Origin: Acidobacteriota bacterium
Lineage (GTDB): Bacteria > Acidobacteriota > Blastocatellia > Chloracidobacteriales > JADJPF01
Direction of reading: 5' to 3'
Length of the DNA: 64,000 nucleotides
NCBI GenBank assembly: GCA_016213785.1
Contig: JACQZQ010000103.1
Span: 1 to 64,000, forward strand
Shown here: one piece after another, positions 48,048 to 56,435 of the stretch
How positions within the stretch are numbered: position 1 is the stretch's first letter
Layout: every line of letters begins with the position of its first letter
Notes under the pieces: model-generated
Told to the model about the DNA's origin: nothing
Databases searched by the model: none
Seen by the model: the letters and a program-made list of their open reading frames with translations, nothing else
Position numbers and translations under genes: made by a program

Positions 48048-49076
48048 ATGAAAAGAAATTCATTACGTTGGTTAATTTTTAGTCTAATGATTACATTTGT
48101 TTTTAGTGTAATTGGTCTAGCTCAACAAAATGGTGATCCTACTCGTGGTCAACAATTAATTTCACTTGCACGTCAAGCTATAGGCGGCGAGGCTAGATTA
48201 AATGAAATTCCAGGGCTAGAGCTAGAAGGAAAAATTAACCGACCAGGACAAGCTCAAGAAAATGCAGCAAAACTTAAACTAGTATTTATGACACGTACTT
48301 TAGCTGGTGTTGCTGGGCATGGTGTTGCTGGGCAAATAAATGAAGATGTTGAGTTTAACGTAGAGCTTAATGAACCTAATTCCGAAGGTACAATAAGAAT
48401 ATTTAAAGACAAAAATGGTAATGAACATAAAATTGATGCTGATAGGGTAATGGTATTTAAAAATAGCGATGGTAATGAAACAAAAACTAATGAACGAATG
48501 GTTATTATCACTAAAAAAGAGGCTAAAGACCTAAATGAAAATAGTAAAACAACAAAAGTAGAAAAAGATGTTGTAATTAATGTATTAGGTGGTAGTGGAG
48601 ATCCTAATCATCTTCCACCAATAGATTTAGTCCAAGCTATAGTAGGTCTTTTGCTTAAATCCCCATTACCAGTAGAGTTTAGTTATATTGGCGATGCTGA
48701 AAATGGCACTGCTGATGCAATTAAAATTAATGATAATACTGAGTTCTCAACAGTTCTATTATTAGATAAATCTACACATCTTCCAATTGGCCTTAATTAC
48801 TATGGAAGTCTTCACCAACCAATTTTTGTCACGGCTAAAAAAGGTGAAAGAATTAATATTGACCAAATAAAGAAATCTGTTGAAGTCAAAGAAGACCAAA
48901 AAACAGAAATTAAGCTAAGGTTTTCTGATCACCGTTTAGTCGATGGCGTATTATTGCCTCATCATATTAGCAAATCAATAAATGGGGAAATAATTGAAGA
49001 ATATAACATTGAAAAGTATGATCTTAATCCTAGTGTTAAGGTTATGAGTCTACATAAAATGAAAAAAGATAACTAA
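48048..49076 (+). CDS. Secreted protein, LolA-like, of unknown function
   Basis: 342 residues with a signal peptide (W-L-I-F-S-L-M-I-T-F-V-F-S-V-I-G-L-A-Q). The mature start L-I-S-L-A-R-Q-A-I-G-G-E-A-R-L-N-E-I and long beta stretches, ending with L-R-F-S-D-H-R-L-V-D-G-V-L-L-P-H-H-I, resemble periplasmic LolA/LolB-like folds found in many Acidobacteriota secreted proteins. No lipobox. ATG preceded by GGAGGTTTCAAA. Divergent from the two-component system and followed by its own terminator. Confidence 0.72.
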   Translation: MKRNSLRWLIFSLMITFVFSVIGLAQQNGDPTRGQQLISLARQAIGGEARLNEIPGLELEGKINRPGQAQENAAKLKLVFMTRTLAGVAGHGVAGQINEDVEFNVELNEPNSEGTIRIFKDKNGNEHKIDADRVMVFKNSDGNETKTNERMVIITKKEAKDLNENSKTTKVEKDVVINVLGGSGDPNHLPPIDLVQAIVGLLLKSPLPVEFSYIGDAENGTADAIKINDNTEFSTVLLLDKSTHLPIGLNYYGSLHQPIFVTAKKGERINIDQIKKSVEVKEDQKTEIKLRFSDHRLVDGVLLPHHISKSINGEIIEEYNIEKYDLNPSVKVMSLHKMKKDN

Positions 49077-49124
49077 GAAATATAATAGTAGTTTTATAGT
49101 TTCTTAACATAATCAAAAACCACT

Positions 49125-49161
49125 AACCCCACTTCAAAAATTGTTTCGAAGTGGGGTTTTT
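49125..49161 (+). terminator. Intrinsic terminator
   Basis: AACCCCACTTC pairs with GAAGTGGGGTT and is followed by a T-run. It ends the 48048-49076 gene. Confidence 0.9.
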
Positions 49162-49286
49162 CATGAAAATAGATAAAACTCGGAAAAATTTTATGAAGAT
49201 TTTCTTATATATGTCTTTCATAGTAAACATCCTGTTTTATAAAAATCATTAATATAAAATTAATACATCTAAAGTGAGGTTTACTT

Positions 49287-50246
49287 ATGGCTATATCTTC
49301 AACATCTTCAACAAATAACATATCCCAGCTAGACAATAACTTAAACAATAATCCTGTAACAAATGCCCAAAAAGCTACTACTGCTAGTAAAACCTTAGCA
49401 GGTCTTTCTGTCTCTGTTGCCCAACCTCCTCAAGAAAGCCCTATTAATACACAAAATCCTAGTCTTAAAGCTCAAGATAACATATCAATAAATAGTGTTG
49501 CCTCAGCTAATGCCTTGGTCAAGTCTTCAGCAAGAACGGCTTCAGTTCCTGATACAGCTTTTGATGGTAAATATGTTGGTGCTAATGGTCAAACTAGTAA
49601 TAATGTTTCTGATATTCAGCCAGTTAAACCTAATAATGGAATTGCCCAAACAGGAAAAACTGTTTTTTATGTTAATGGTATTCAAACAGACCTAGCCGCT
49701 CAACAAAAGAGTTTACAAGTAATTGCTAACCAAACTGGAGCTAATGTAATTGGTATCCATAATGCTACTGAAGGATTTACTAAAGATGTTTCTCAATCCG
49801 CTTTAGATAAAGCTGATCTAGGCAAGAATCCCCCAGTAGATACATTAGCGGATGCTATTTATAATGCTGCTAAAACCGGCAAACCTATTAATGTTATTGC
49901 TCATAGCCAAGGCGGTATTATCACCAGCCGAGCAGTAGAAGACGCTACTAACAGATTAAGAGAAGACGGATTAAGTAGCCAAGCTGCTAGAGATTTACTT
50001 AGCAAATCTGTTAATATTCAAACCTTTGGTGGGGCTGCATTAACTTATCCTGCTGGTCCAAATTATCGCCATGTTGTTAATACGGCTGATCCAGTTCCAG
50101 GTATATTAGGTAAAGGTGCTATAGCAGATAAAAATACAGAAAAATTCACAGATAACCGTGCAGGGTTAAATCCACTGAAAGTCTTTGATAATCACTCATT
50201 TGACAGTGTTTATGCATCTCGTATCAAAGCAAACCTCTTTAGGTAA
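49287..50246 (+). CDS. Alpha/beta-hydrolase with effector-like N-terminus
   Basis: 319 residues. No Sec or Tat signal; instead the first 115 residues are disordered and rich in Ser, Thr, Asn, Gln and Ala, as in the amylase-like protein at 30328. The hydrolase part starts at about 125 (V-F-Y-V-N-G-I-Q-T). A nucleophile elbow I-A-H-S-Q-G-G gives Ser207; Asp268 (N-T-A-D-P-V-P-G) and His303 (D-N-H-S-F-D) complete a plausible triad. It may be a lipase or esterase. A small acidic protein that looks like a secretion chaperone follows after ten bases, which suggests this is an exported effector. That role is inference. Confidence 0.72.
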   Translation: MAISSTSSTNNISQLDNNLNNNPVTNAQKATTASKTLAGLSVSVAQPPQESPINTQNPSLKAQDNISINSVASANALVKSSARTASVPDTAFDGKYVGANGQTSNNVSDIQPVKPNNGIAQTGKTVFYVNGIQTDLAAQQKSLQVIANQTGANVIGIHNATEGFTKDVSQSALDKADLGKNPPVDTLADAIYNAAKTGKPINVIAHSQGGIITSRAVEDATNRLREDGLSSQAARDLLSKSVNIQTFGGAALTYPAGPNYRHVVNTADPVPGILGKGAIADKNTEKFTDNRAGLNPLKVFDNHSFDSVYASRIKANLFR

Positions 50247-50256
50247 AGGTTTTTAG

Positions 50257-50667
50257 ATGAATAAAGAAGAAATAATTATTTTAATACAAAGTTTTCTAAA
50301 AAATTGTGGAATAGACTCCAGCCCAGGGTTAAATAAAAATAACCTTGGAGGAGTCTCTTTTGGAGATACCCAACTATATTTTGAGTATAGAGAAGGGGTT
50401 TTAGCTTGTAGTGCACTAGTTTATAGATTTAGAAAAACTCCCAATCCAAAAGTAATAGCAGCATTAAAAGAAGAAGAAAAACTTACTGATACAGGCGGAG
50501 GAAAAGTAGAATTTCAACCAGAAAATCAGTCGGTTTTTCTTACTAAGATTTATACAGATTTACCAGACTTAGAAGAGTTCCAATCAAATATAGAAAAACT
50601 CATCTCTGCGAGTAATAATTGGAACTCTCAAGTTATGGATAGAGCCTTTACTGTTGCACAAGCTTAG
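50257..50667 (+). CDS. CesT/YbjN-like small protein, possible secretion chaperone
   Basis: 136 residues, the size of type III secretion chaperones. The order helix (I-I-L-I-Q-S-F-L-K-N-C-G-I), strands (G-G-V-S-F-G-D-T-Q-L-Y-F-E-Y, G-V-L-A-C-S-A-L-V-Y), helix (K-V-I-A-A-L-K-E-E-E-K), G-G-G-K-V-E-F-Q-P, V-F-L-T-K-I-Y and a last helix with W-N-S-Q-V-M fits the CesT/Tir-chaperone fold. YbjN proteins share that fold and are an alternative. Ten bases separate it from the hydrolase gene, as is usual for effector-chaperone pairs. No secretion apparatus gene is in this window. Confidence 0.6.
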   Translation: MNKEEIIILIQSFLKNCGIDSSPGLNKNNLGGVSFGDTQLYFEYREGVLACSALVYRFRKTPNPKVIAALKEEEKLTDTGGGKVEFQPENQSVFLTKIYTDLPDLEEFQSNIEKLISASNNWNSQVMDRAFTVAQA

Positions 50668-50790
50668 ACTTTCTCTAAGCTTGTACTAACTTAAAAATAA
50701 AGTTTTAGTATTTTAGTATTAGGCTAAATTCTACAGCGCAATTACAAAGCTTTTATAGACCACTAAAAAGACGACCAGTAACTCTCTAAA

Positions 50791-50829
50791 TAAAAAAAAG
50801 CACCCCCCCTGAGAGGGTTGCTTTTTTAT
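50791..50829. terminator. Bidirectional terminator between chaperone-like and PEGA genes
   Basis: An A-run and GCAcCC pair with GGgTTGC and a T-run around a C-rich loop. The stem has a mismatch, but A- and T-tracts on both sides fit a terminator for both convergent genes. Confidence 0.75.
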
Positions 50830-50871
50830 TTAATTCTATTTTATGTATTTATATCTTTTAGATTTTTAGGT

Positions 50872-51708
50872 TTATCTGCGTCTTGAGGCTTTTACTAAAG
50901 CACCTTCAAACTCTACTCTTAGGGTAATATTTCCAGGTACTACAGTGATTGTACGAACCCAAGGATTATAACCGCTACGTTTAACAGTGATTGTGTGAGT
51001 ACCGGCAGGTAGTTGGAAAGTTGAAGGAGCACTACCTAAGAAAACTCCATTTACTTCAATATCACCACCTCTTTCAGAAACAACATTTACTACACAAACC
51101 TTGCCATTAGCGCTTGAGGATGTATTTACTGGTGCAACTGTACCTCCAAAACCAGGAGCTAAACTATTTTGTTGAGGAATGTCTATGACTCTTGTGCCAT
51201 CAATAAAAGCGTCTACGTGTTGGCCTCTTGGAACTGTAATGTCTTTGCCTTTGATAAGTAGAAAAGCTGGAGCAGCAGGAAAGAAAACTAGCGCAGAAAC
51301 ACCTACTGCAATGCCTGTGGCAACGCCTTTTCCATTGCCTTGATTAACTGAAGTAGCACGGATTGGGATTTTATTACCATCAACTGCTTTTACGTATTCT
51401 AATCTAAGGTTAAGTTTTCCAGCACGCCCTAAACTCTTTTTAGGTTCGGCTAAAGTTATTGTACCTAAGGCTTGTGCACCTTCTGCAATTACTACTGTGC
51501 CATCTATTTTAACGGTGTCAAGTACTTCAAATGCGATGGTTTGACCGGCTTGTGCTGTAGCTGAGCTTAAGTCTTGTAAAAGTTTTAATCTAATTTGTGT
51601 GCCTTCTTCAAGCTTTATTGATTGACCAAAGGCAGAACTTAAGGTGAAAAATAAACTTAAGATGATTGTTGAAACTAGGGTAATTAATTGAATATGAAAG
51701 GTTTTCAT
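50872..51708 (-). CDS. Secreted PEGA-domain protein
   Basis: 278 residues with a signal peptide (T-I-I-L-S-L-F-F-T-L-S-S-A-F-G). Residues about 30-140 form a beta domain seen in Acidobacteriota secreted proteins (E-G-T-Q-I-R-L-K-L-L-Q-D-L-S-S-A, G-A-Q-A-L-G-T-I). A short hydrophobic patch lies near 140-155. The C-terminal 70 residues are a PEGA repeat (G-D-I-E-V-N-G-V-F-L-G-S-A-P-S, L-P-A-G-T-H-T-I-T-V-K-R-S-G-Y). PEGA domains occur in surface and signalling proteins and have no enzymatic role. The ligand is unknown. Confidence 0.82.
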   Translation of the reverse strand: MKTFHIQLITLVSTIILSLFFTLSSAFGQSIKLEEGTQIRLKLLQDLSSATAQAGQTIAFEVLDTVKIDGTVVIAEGAQALGTITLAEPKKSLGRAGKLNLRLEYVKAVDGNKIPIRATSVNQGNGKGVATGIAVGVSALVFFPAAPAFLLIKGKDITVPRGQHVDAFIDGTRVIDIPQQNSLAPGFGGTVAPVNTSSSANGKVCVVNVVSERGGDIEVNGVFLGSAPSTFQLPAGTHTITVKRSGYNPWVRTITVVPGNITLRVEFEGALVKASRRR

Positions 51709-51880
51709 TGATTTGTCCTCACTTTAATTTAATTTAATTTTGTTGTGCTTTAGGCAAAGTCAATCGCCGTTCCAAAAAAGAAAATTAAAAGACAGAGTTT
51801 TCTTTTATTATGTAAGTATTCAAAATAAAGGAGATAGTTAGCAATAAAAAGTTTATTTTTATCTTTTATTCTTTAACTTA

Positions 51881-51936
51881 TGCCAAAAGTGGCAAGCACA
51901 TTACTGTCAAAAATGGCATCGCTGCCAAAAATGGCA
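51881..51936. promoter_or_regulatory. Array of three 14-bp palindromes, operator-like
   Basis: TGCCAAAAGTGGCA (51881-51894), TGTCAAAAATGGCA (51905-51918) and TGCCAAAAATGGCA (51923-51936). The first and third have perfect five-base arms around four bases, the second has one mismatch. Spacing between starts is 24 and 18 bases. This looks like a multi-site operator for a dimeric regulator. Confidence 0.65.
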
Positions 51937-51953
51937 GAACTAGCTTTAGCGCA

Positions 51954-51975
51954 GTTAGCGCAACTTTGCGCTAAC
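51954..51975. promoter_or_regulatory. Perfect 10-bp inverted repeat
   Basis: GTTAGCGCAA and TTGCGCTAAC around a two-base centre. The arms are GC-rich against the local AT background and the centre is too short for a stable hairpin, so a protein-binding site is more likely than a terminator. It is about 125 bases upstream of ino1. Confidence 0.6.
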
Positions 51976-52100
51976 TTTTAGCAAGCTAGCACTATACAAA
52001 TAACAAGAGCTTAGTGTAACCTGCCAGACTCAACAATTTTTATAATTTTGTTTCTTAATCAAATTACTTAAAAACTCAGAAATAATAGGAGAATTAATTA

Positions 52101-53417
52101 ATGATTCCAAAAGGTGTACAGATTGATGAACCAACAGGAAAACTAGGAGTTTTACTAGTCGGTTTAGGTGCTGTAAGCACAACTTTTATTGCAGGTGTAG
52201 AAGCAATTAGAAGAAAAATGGCTCAACCCATAGGCAGTTTAGCAGAAATGGGAACAATTCGCTTAGGCAAAAGAACTGAAGGCCGTTCACCAAAAATCAA
52301 AGAATTTGTCTCACTAGCTAGTTTAGATAATCTAGTTTTTGGAGCTTGGGATATTTTTGAAGATAATTGTTATGAAGCAGCGCTACATTGTGGTGTGCTA
52401 GAAAAAAGTATGCTTGAAACCCTGCGACCACAATTAGAAAAAATTAGACCTATGTCGGCTGTTTTTGACCAACATTATGTAAAAAGACTTAATGGAACTA
52501 ATATTAAACAAGGGAAAACCAAACGAGACCTAGCAAATCAGCTAATAGAAGATATGAAAGAGTTTCGTTCTAAAAATGATTGCTCTCGTTTAGTTATAGT
52601 TTGGTGTGCTTCTACAGAAATCTTTATGAAGCTTAGCCCTGTTCATGAAACTTTAGAAGCTTTTGAAAAAGCTATGGATGAAAATCATCCTGATATAGCA
52701 CCTTCAATGATTTATGCTTATGCAGCAATTAAATCTCGTGTTCCTTTTGCCAATGGAGCACCAAATTTAACAGTAGATGTCCCTGCCCTCTCTCAACTTG
52801 CTCAAGAAATGGGTGTACCTATTTGTGGTAAAGACTTTAAAACTGGTCAAACCTTTATGAAAACGTTACTTGCACCTGGATTAAAGAGTCGTATGTTAGG
52901 TTTACATGGTTGGTATTCCACAAATATTTTAGGAAATAGAGATGGTGAAGTTTTAGATGATCCTGAGTCTTTTAAAACAAAAGAGGAATCTAAACTCTCT
53001 GTATTAGAATATATTTTACAGCCAGAAATTTATCCAGAACTTTACGGTGATTTTTCTCACTTAGTAAGAATTAACTATTATCCTCCTAGAGGCGATAACA
53101 AAGAAGGTTGGGATAACATAGATATTTTTGGTTGGCTTGGATACCCAATGCAGATCAAAATTAATTTCTTATGTCGCGACTCCATTTTAGCGGCTCCAAT
53201 TGTTCTAGATCTAGCGCTATTTATGGATTTAGCACAACGTTGTAGTATGCGTGGGGTACAAGAATGGTTGAGCTTTTACTTTAAGAGTCCAATGACCGCA
53301 CCTCAACTTTATCCAGAACATGATCTTTTTATTCAGCTTATGAAACTAAAAAATACCCTCCGTCACCTAAAAGGCGAAGAGTTAATTACACATCTTGGCT
53401 TAGAGTATTACGATTAA
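52101..53417 (+). CDS. ino1: Inositol-3-phosphate synthase
   Basis: 438 residues. The NAD-binding start G-V-L-L-V-G-L-G-A-V-S-T-T-F-I-A-G-V and the later C-G-K-D-F-K-T-G-Q-T and S-T-N-I-L-G-N-R-D-G blocks are typical of myo-inositol-phosphate synthase. It converts glucose 6-phosphate to inositol 3-phosphate, the entry to inositol lipids and soluble inositol. The gene is followed after three bases by a Cys-rich protein gene and preceded by an operator-like palindrome array. Full length and intact. Confidence 0.92.
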   Translation: MIPKGVQIDEPTGKLGVLLVGLGAVSTTFIAGVEAIRRKMAQPIGSLAEMGTIRLGKRTEGRSPKIKEFVSLASLDNLVFGAWDIFEDNCYEAALHCGVLEKSMLETLRPQLEKIRPMSAVFDQHYVKRLNGTNIKQGKTKRDLANQLIEDMKEFRSKNDCSRLVIVWCASTEIFMKLSPVHETLEAFEKAMDENHPDIAPSMIYAYAAIKSRVPFANGAPNLTVDVPALSQLAQEMGVPICGKDFKTGQTFMKTLLAPGLKSRMLGLHGWYSTNILGNRDGEVLDDPESFKTKEESKLSVLEYILQPEIYPELYGDFSHLVRINYYPPRGDNKEGWDNIDIFGWLGYPMQIKINFLCRDSILAAPIVLDLALFMDLAQRCSMRGVQEWLSFYFKSPMTAPQLYPEHDLFIQLMKLKNTLRHLKGEELITHLGLEYYD

Positions 53418-53420
53418 ATT

Positions 53421-54146
53421 ATGAGTAATATTAGAGTTACTGATAAAGCAATAGATAAAGCAGGCAAGCGGCGTAAAAGCTTAATGCCTGCTGATAAAAT
53501 TTGCTTGTCTTGTAGCTATGCAGATGTTTCTACAGAACGTAGCCAATTAAAGATATTTTGTCAAAAAGAGTTTTTTCAAGCAGGTGATAATTGCTCTGGA
53601 TATAAGGGCGCAGGAACTAAAGAGCTACTAATAGCAATAAAAAATAAAATCCAAGAAGCGCAAGAAAATTACCGCCAAAGATTTAATCAAATCCATCCAG
53701 ATTGTATTAACTGTGTACAAAACTGTTGTACTACTCCCTTTTTAGCACGCACGCCTTTTTATCCAGAAGATGTAATTTACTATATGTTGTGTGATAGGGT
53801 GGTGCCTAAAGTCCCTAAAGGACTTAAACATTGTATGTTTTTTAATCAAGGGTGTACTCTACCAACAACTCTAAGACCTCATGTTTGTATTGAGTATAAG
53901 TGTATTTACCAGGATGATATAGAAATTAATCTCTTAGCAGAAATAACTAATCAAGCAACTATATATCTTTTAGCAGTGGCTACTAGAGATTTTTCTGGAT
54001 GGAGAGGTGAATATACAATAGAAGATAAACCCTCGTTAAAAGAACTAGGTGCAGTACCAGGTCAAGTATATGATCGGTTTAATAGAGCTTGGGATATAAA
54101 TAAGCCTATCAGCGATCTCTTGATTTTATACGGGTGTAATTTATAA
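53421..54146 (+). CDS. YkgJ-like Cys-rich metal-binding protein
   Basis: 241 residues with many Cys: C-L-S-C, D-C-I-N-C-V-Q-N-C-C, Y-M-L-C, H-C-M-F-F-N-Q-G-C and H-V-C-I-E-Y-K-C. The D-C-x2-C-x3-C-C start and the R-P-H-V-C-x3-K-C end resemble the YkgJ-type zinc/iron chelating family (formerly UPF0153). A role in metal handling or cofactor insertion is assumed for the family, not proven. It lies three bases after ino1 and is surely co-transcribed with it. No signal peptide. Confidence 0.72.
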   Translation: MSNIRVTDKAIDKAGKRRKSLMPADKICLSCSYADVSTERSQLKIFCQKEFFQAGDNCSGYKGAGTKELLIAIKNKIQEAQENYRQRFNQIHPDCINCVQNCCTTPFLARTPFYPEDVIYYMLCDRVVPKVPKGLKHCMFFNQGCTLPTTLRPHVCIEYKCIYQDDIEINLLAEITNQATIYLLAVATRDFSGWRGEYTIEDKPSLKELGAVPGQVYDRFNRAWDINKPISDLLILYGCNL

Positions 54147-54308
54147 AGTAAGCTCTCAAATAGGCAAAAGCCTATCGCACCTAATAAACAAGTTTGTTAT
54201 AATCACGGCCACATAAATCACCTTAAGCAATCAAATTTTAAAATAATCCTGAAATAGTTAAGTTTTTCAAAGTGTTTTTATCGCCTTTTTGCAGTTAGGA
54301 GTGTTTTG

Positions 54309-54734
54309 ATGAGTAGTAATAGACGTCCAACAAAGTGCCGTGCGCAAAAGATAGGAAAAGTTAATGTATTAAAGGTGACAGGCCGTCTCACACCAGATGA
54401 AAACGATGATGTCATCTTAAGCACTGTAAAACAGTTAGCCGAAGCTGGTGAAAAAGATTTTCTTATTGACCTAAATTCAGTTAACTATATTAATAGTACT
54501 GGAGTAGGAACTCTTATTCACTGTTATAGGTTAGCGCAAAGTAAAGGAGGCAACTTAAAATTGCTTAATCCTTCCCAAAGTGTTACTCATATTATCCAAG
54601 TTTCAAAACTAGATAGTATTTTTGAAGTCTATCAAGACCAAAATCTTGCTATTGAGAGTTTTAACCATGATGATTCTTTATCAGACAATCCTAAAAAAGG
54701 GCGTACTCGCAAACAAGCATCTGAAGAAGAATAA
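54309..54734 (+). CDS. STAS-domain anti-sigma factor antagonist-like protein
   Basis: 141 residues from ATG 54309, with TAGGAGTG upstream; an in-frame TTG one codon earlier is less likely. The STAS pattern is V-N-V-L-K-V-T-G-R-L, F-L-I-D-L-N-S-V-N-Y-I-N-S-T-G-V-G-T-L, with Ser in the position phosphorylated in SpoIIAA-like proteins. It would bind an anti-sigma kinase in partner-switching regulation. The C-terminal 25 residues are charged and probably disordered. No kinase partner is adjacent. Confidence 0.83.
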   Translation: MSSNRRPTKCRAQKIGKVNVLKVTGRLTPDENDDVILSTVKQLAEAGEKDFLIDLNSVNYINSTGVGTLIHCYRLAQSKGGNLKLLNPSQSVTHIIQVSKLDSIFEVYQDQNLAIESFNHDDSLSDNPKKGRTRKQASEEE

Positions 54735-54983
54735 ATTATTTGTACTTAATATAAAACGTAAAGCCATTTTAGAAGTTTTATACTAGATAGTTATCCTTAC
54801 TAAATAGAATAACTCATATTAAGTCACTAAATTATTTTTGCTATTTGGTACACTCTAGTAAAACTGCGCATTATATTAATTAACTATACCAAATAATACT
54901 ATATGTTTCTAATGTTAAACGCTTTAGACATAATGTATAAAAGATATTTTTAGGTGTTATTTTAGGCTTAAGGAAAGAAATTT

Positions 54984-55391
54984 ATGGGGTTAATTCAAGA
55001 ATTTAAAGAATTTGTTAATCGTGGCAATGTAGTTGATTTAGCTGTAGGTGTAGTAGTGGGAGGAGCGTTTGGTAAAATAGTCTCTTCTCTTGTAGCAGAT
55101 ATTATTACCCCAATAATAGGCTTAGCAGTAGGAGGAGTAAGCTTTAATTCTTTAAGCATAAAATTGGGGGGTAGCGATCCGGCAAAACCAGTACTTCTTA
55201 ACTATGGCAATTTTTTACAAACAATATTTGATTTCCTCATAATTTCCTTTGCTATTTTTATGTTTGTTAAAGCTATAAACAAATTAAAAAAAGAAGAAGC
55301 CCCTGCCCCTGCTCCACCCCCAGCGCCTACTAAAGAAGAAGTATTGCTTGAAGAAATCCGAGATATCCTTAAAAGTATAAAAAAATTATAA
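54984..55391 (+). CDS. mscL: Large-conductance mechanosensitive channel
   Basis: 135 residues. The N-terminal helix [20 protein letters not shown] lines the gate and is highly conserved in MscL. A second membrane helix ([12 protein letters not shown]) and the C-terminal helix ([10 protein letters not shown]) complete the pentamer-forming unit; a Pro/Ala linker joins them. It releases solutes under osmotic downshock. The gene is followed after 13 bases by the GDPD gene. Confidence 0.95.
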   Translation: MGLIQEFKEFVNRGNVVDLAVGVVVGGAFGKIVSSLVADIITPIIGLAVGGVSFNSLSIKLGGSDPAKPVLLNYGNFLQTIFDFLIISFAIFMFVKAINKLKKEEAPAPAPPPAPTKEEVLLEEIRDILKSIKKL

Positions 55392-55404
55392 ATTACAATC
55401 TTTA

Positions 55405-56163
55405 ATGAAAGATGATAAAGCTAAACGGCCAATGAATTTAGCTCATAGAGGAGCACGCAAAGTAGCGCCAGAAAATACTTTAGCGGCTTTTATAAGAGCG
55501 CAAGAATTAGGGGCAGATGGTGTAGAACTAGATGTTTTTTTATGCGCTTCAGGAGAAATAGTTGTTACCCACGATGACGACTTAAGTATTTTGACTAGCA
55601 CTACAGGAAGAGTTTCTACTAGCCCTCTACAATTGCTTAAAGAACTAGATTTTGGCTCACGCTTTAGCCTCGAATTTAAAGGAGAACAAATCCCAACCTT
55701 ACAAGAAGTAATAGACTCTCTTTCAAAAACAATGTTTGTTAATATTGAGATTAAAACCCTTTCTTTAAGACCAGTTGCAGAAGTTTTAGCCGTTAGTGAA
55801 TTAATTTCAAAAAATAATCTTTATAATAGAGTTATAGTTTCTTCGTTTAACCCTTTAGTCTTACATCACTTAAAAAAACTTGCTCCAAATATTGCTAAAG
55901 GTCTTCTTTTTGAGTTTCACCTACCTGCTTATGTAAGATCTATTAGTTCTACAGTGCTTAAACTACAAGCTTTGCATCCTAATAGTAAACTTATAGATAA
56001 AAAATTTATGGCTAAAGCAAGACAGTTTGGCTATTTAATCAACACCTGGACAGTAAATGAAATAGAAGAAATGAGACAATTAATTCACTTAGGTGTAGAT
56101 GCTATTATCACAGATTACCCTGATAGACTTAAGCAAATTTTTTTAGAAGAAAAAATTTGCTAA
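55405..56163 (+). CDS. Glycerophosphodiester phosphodiesterase
   Basis: 252 residues. The metal-binding start is A-H-R-G-A-R-K-V-A-P-E-N-T, followed by E-L-D-V-F and V-T-H-D-D; the later I-E-I-K-T and N-T-W-T-V-N belong to the same TIM-barrel family. It hydrolyses glycerophosphodiesters from phospholipid turnover to glycerol 3-phosphate and an alcohol. Without a signal peptide it is cytoplasmic. Probably co-transcribed with mscL. Confidence 0.93.
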   Translation: MKDDKAKRPMNLAHRGARKVAPENTLAAFIRAQELGADGVELDVFLCASGEIVVTHDDDLSILTSTTGRVSTSPLQLLKELDFGSRFSLEFKGEQIPTLQEVIDSLSKTMFVNIEIKTLSLRPVAEVLAVSELISKNNLYNRVIVSSFNPLVLHHLKKLAPNIAKGLLFEFHLPAYVRSISSTVLKLQALHPNSKLIDKKFMAKARQFGYLINTWTVNEIEEMRQLIHLGVDAIITDYPDRLKQIFLEEKIC

Positions 56164-56435
56164 ATTTATAAAATTTTTAAGAATTTTATTTAACTCCATA
56201 ATTGTTACGTTTTTGTATTATTTTTCTACCATTTGGTGTATTAAATAAAAGTTTTTGTATATTTTTTACCTTTTTATATAAAGCCAATGTCTGGTAAATA
56301 TAATCCTATCAAATAATAAACAACATATTTTTACTTTTACCAAAAACCTCTAAATTTTGGCACGAGCATTGCTCTAGGCTTAGGCAAAATTCAACAGAGA
56401 TACTTAATAAAATAGCCATCTAGGAGGTAATAAAT

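Larger units (their letters stand above)
51709..52100. other. 392-base divergent promoter region rich in palindromes
   Basis: Separates the PEGA gene (minus) from ino1 (plus). It contains three copies of a TGCCA-x4-TGGCA dyad and one long GC-rich inverted repeat, annotated separately. The rest is AT-rich; the ino1 ribosome site is TAGGAGAATTA just before ATG 52101. Confidence 0.5.

Noticed and set aside
51881-51936. Sigma-54 promoter suggested by TGGCA
   Set aside because: No GC element at the required distance downstream of TGGCA; the dyad symmetry explains the motif.
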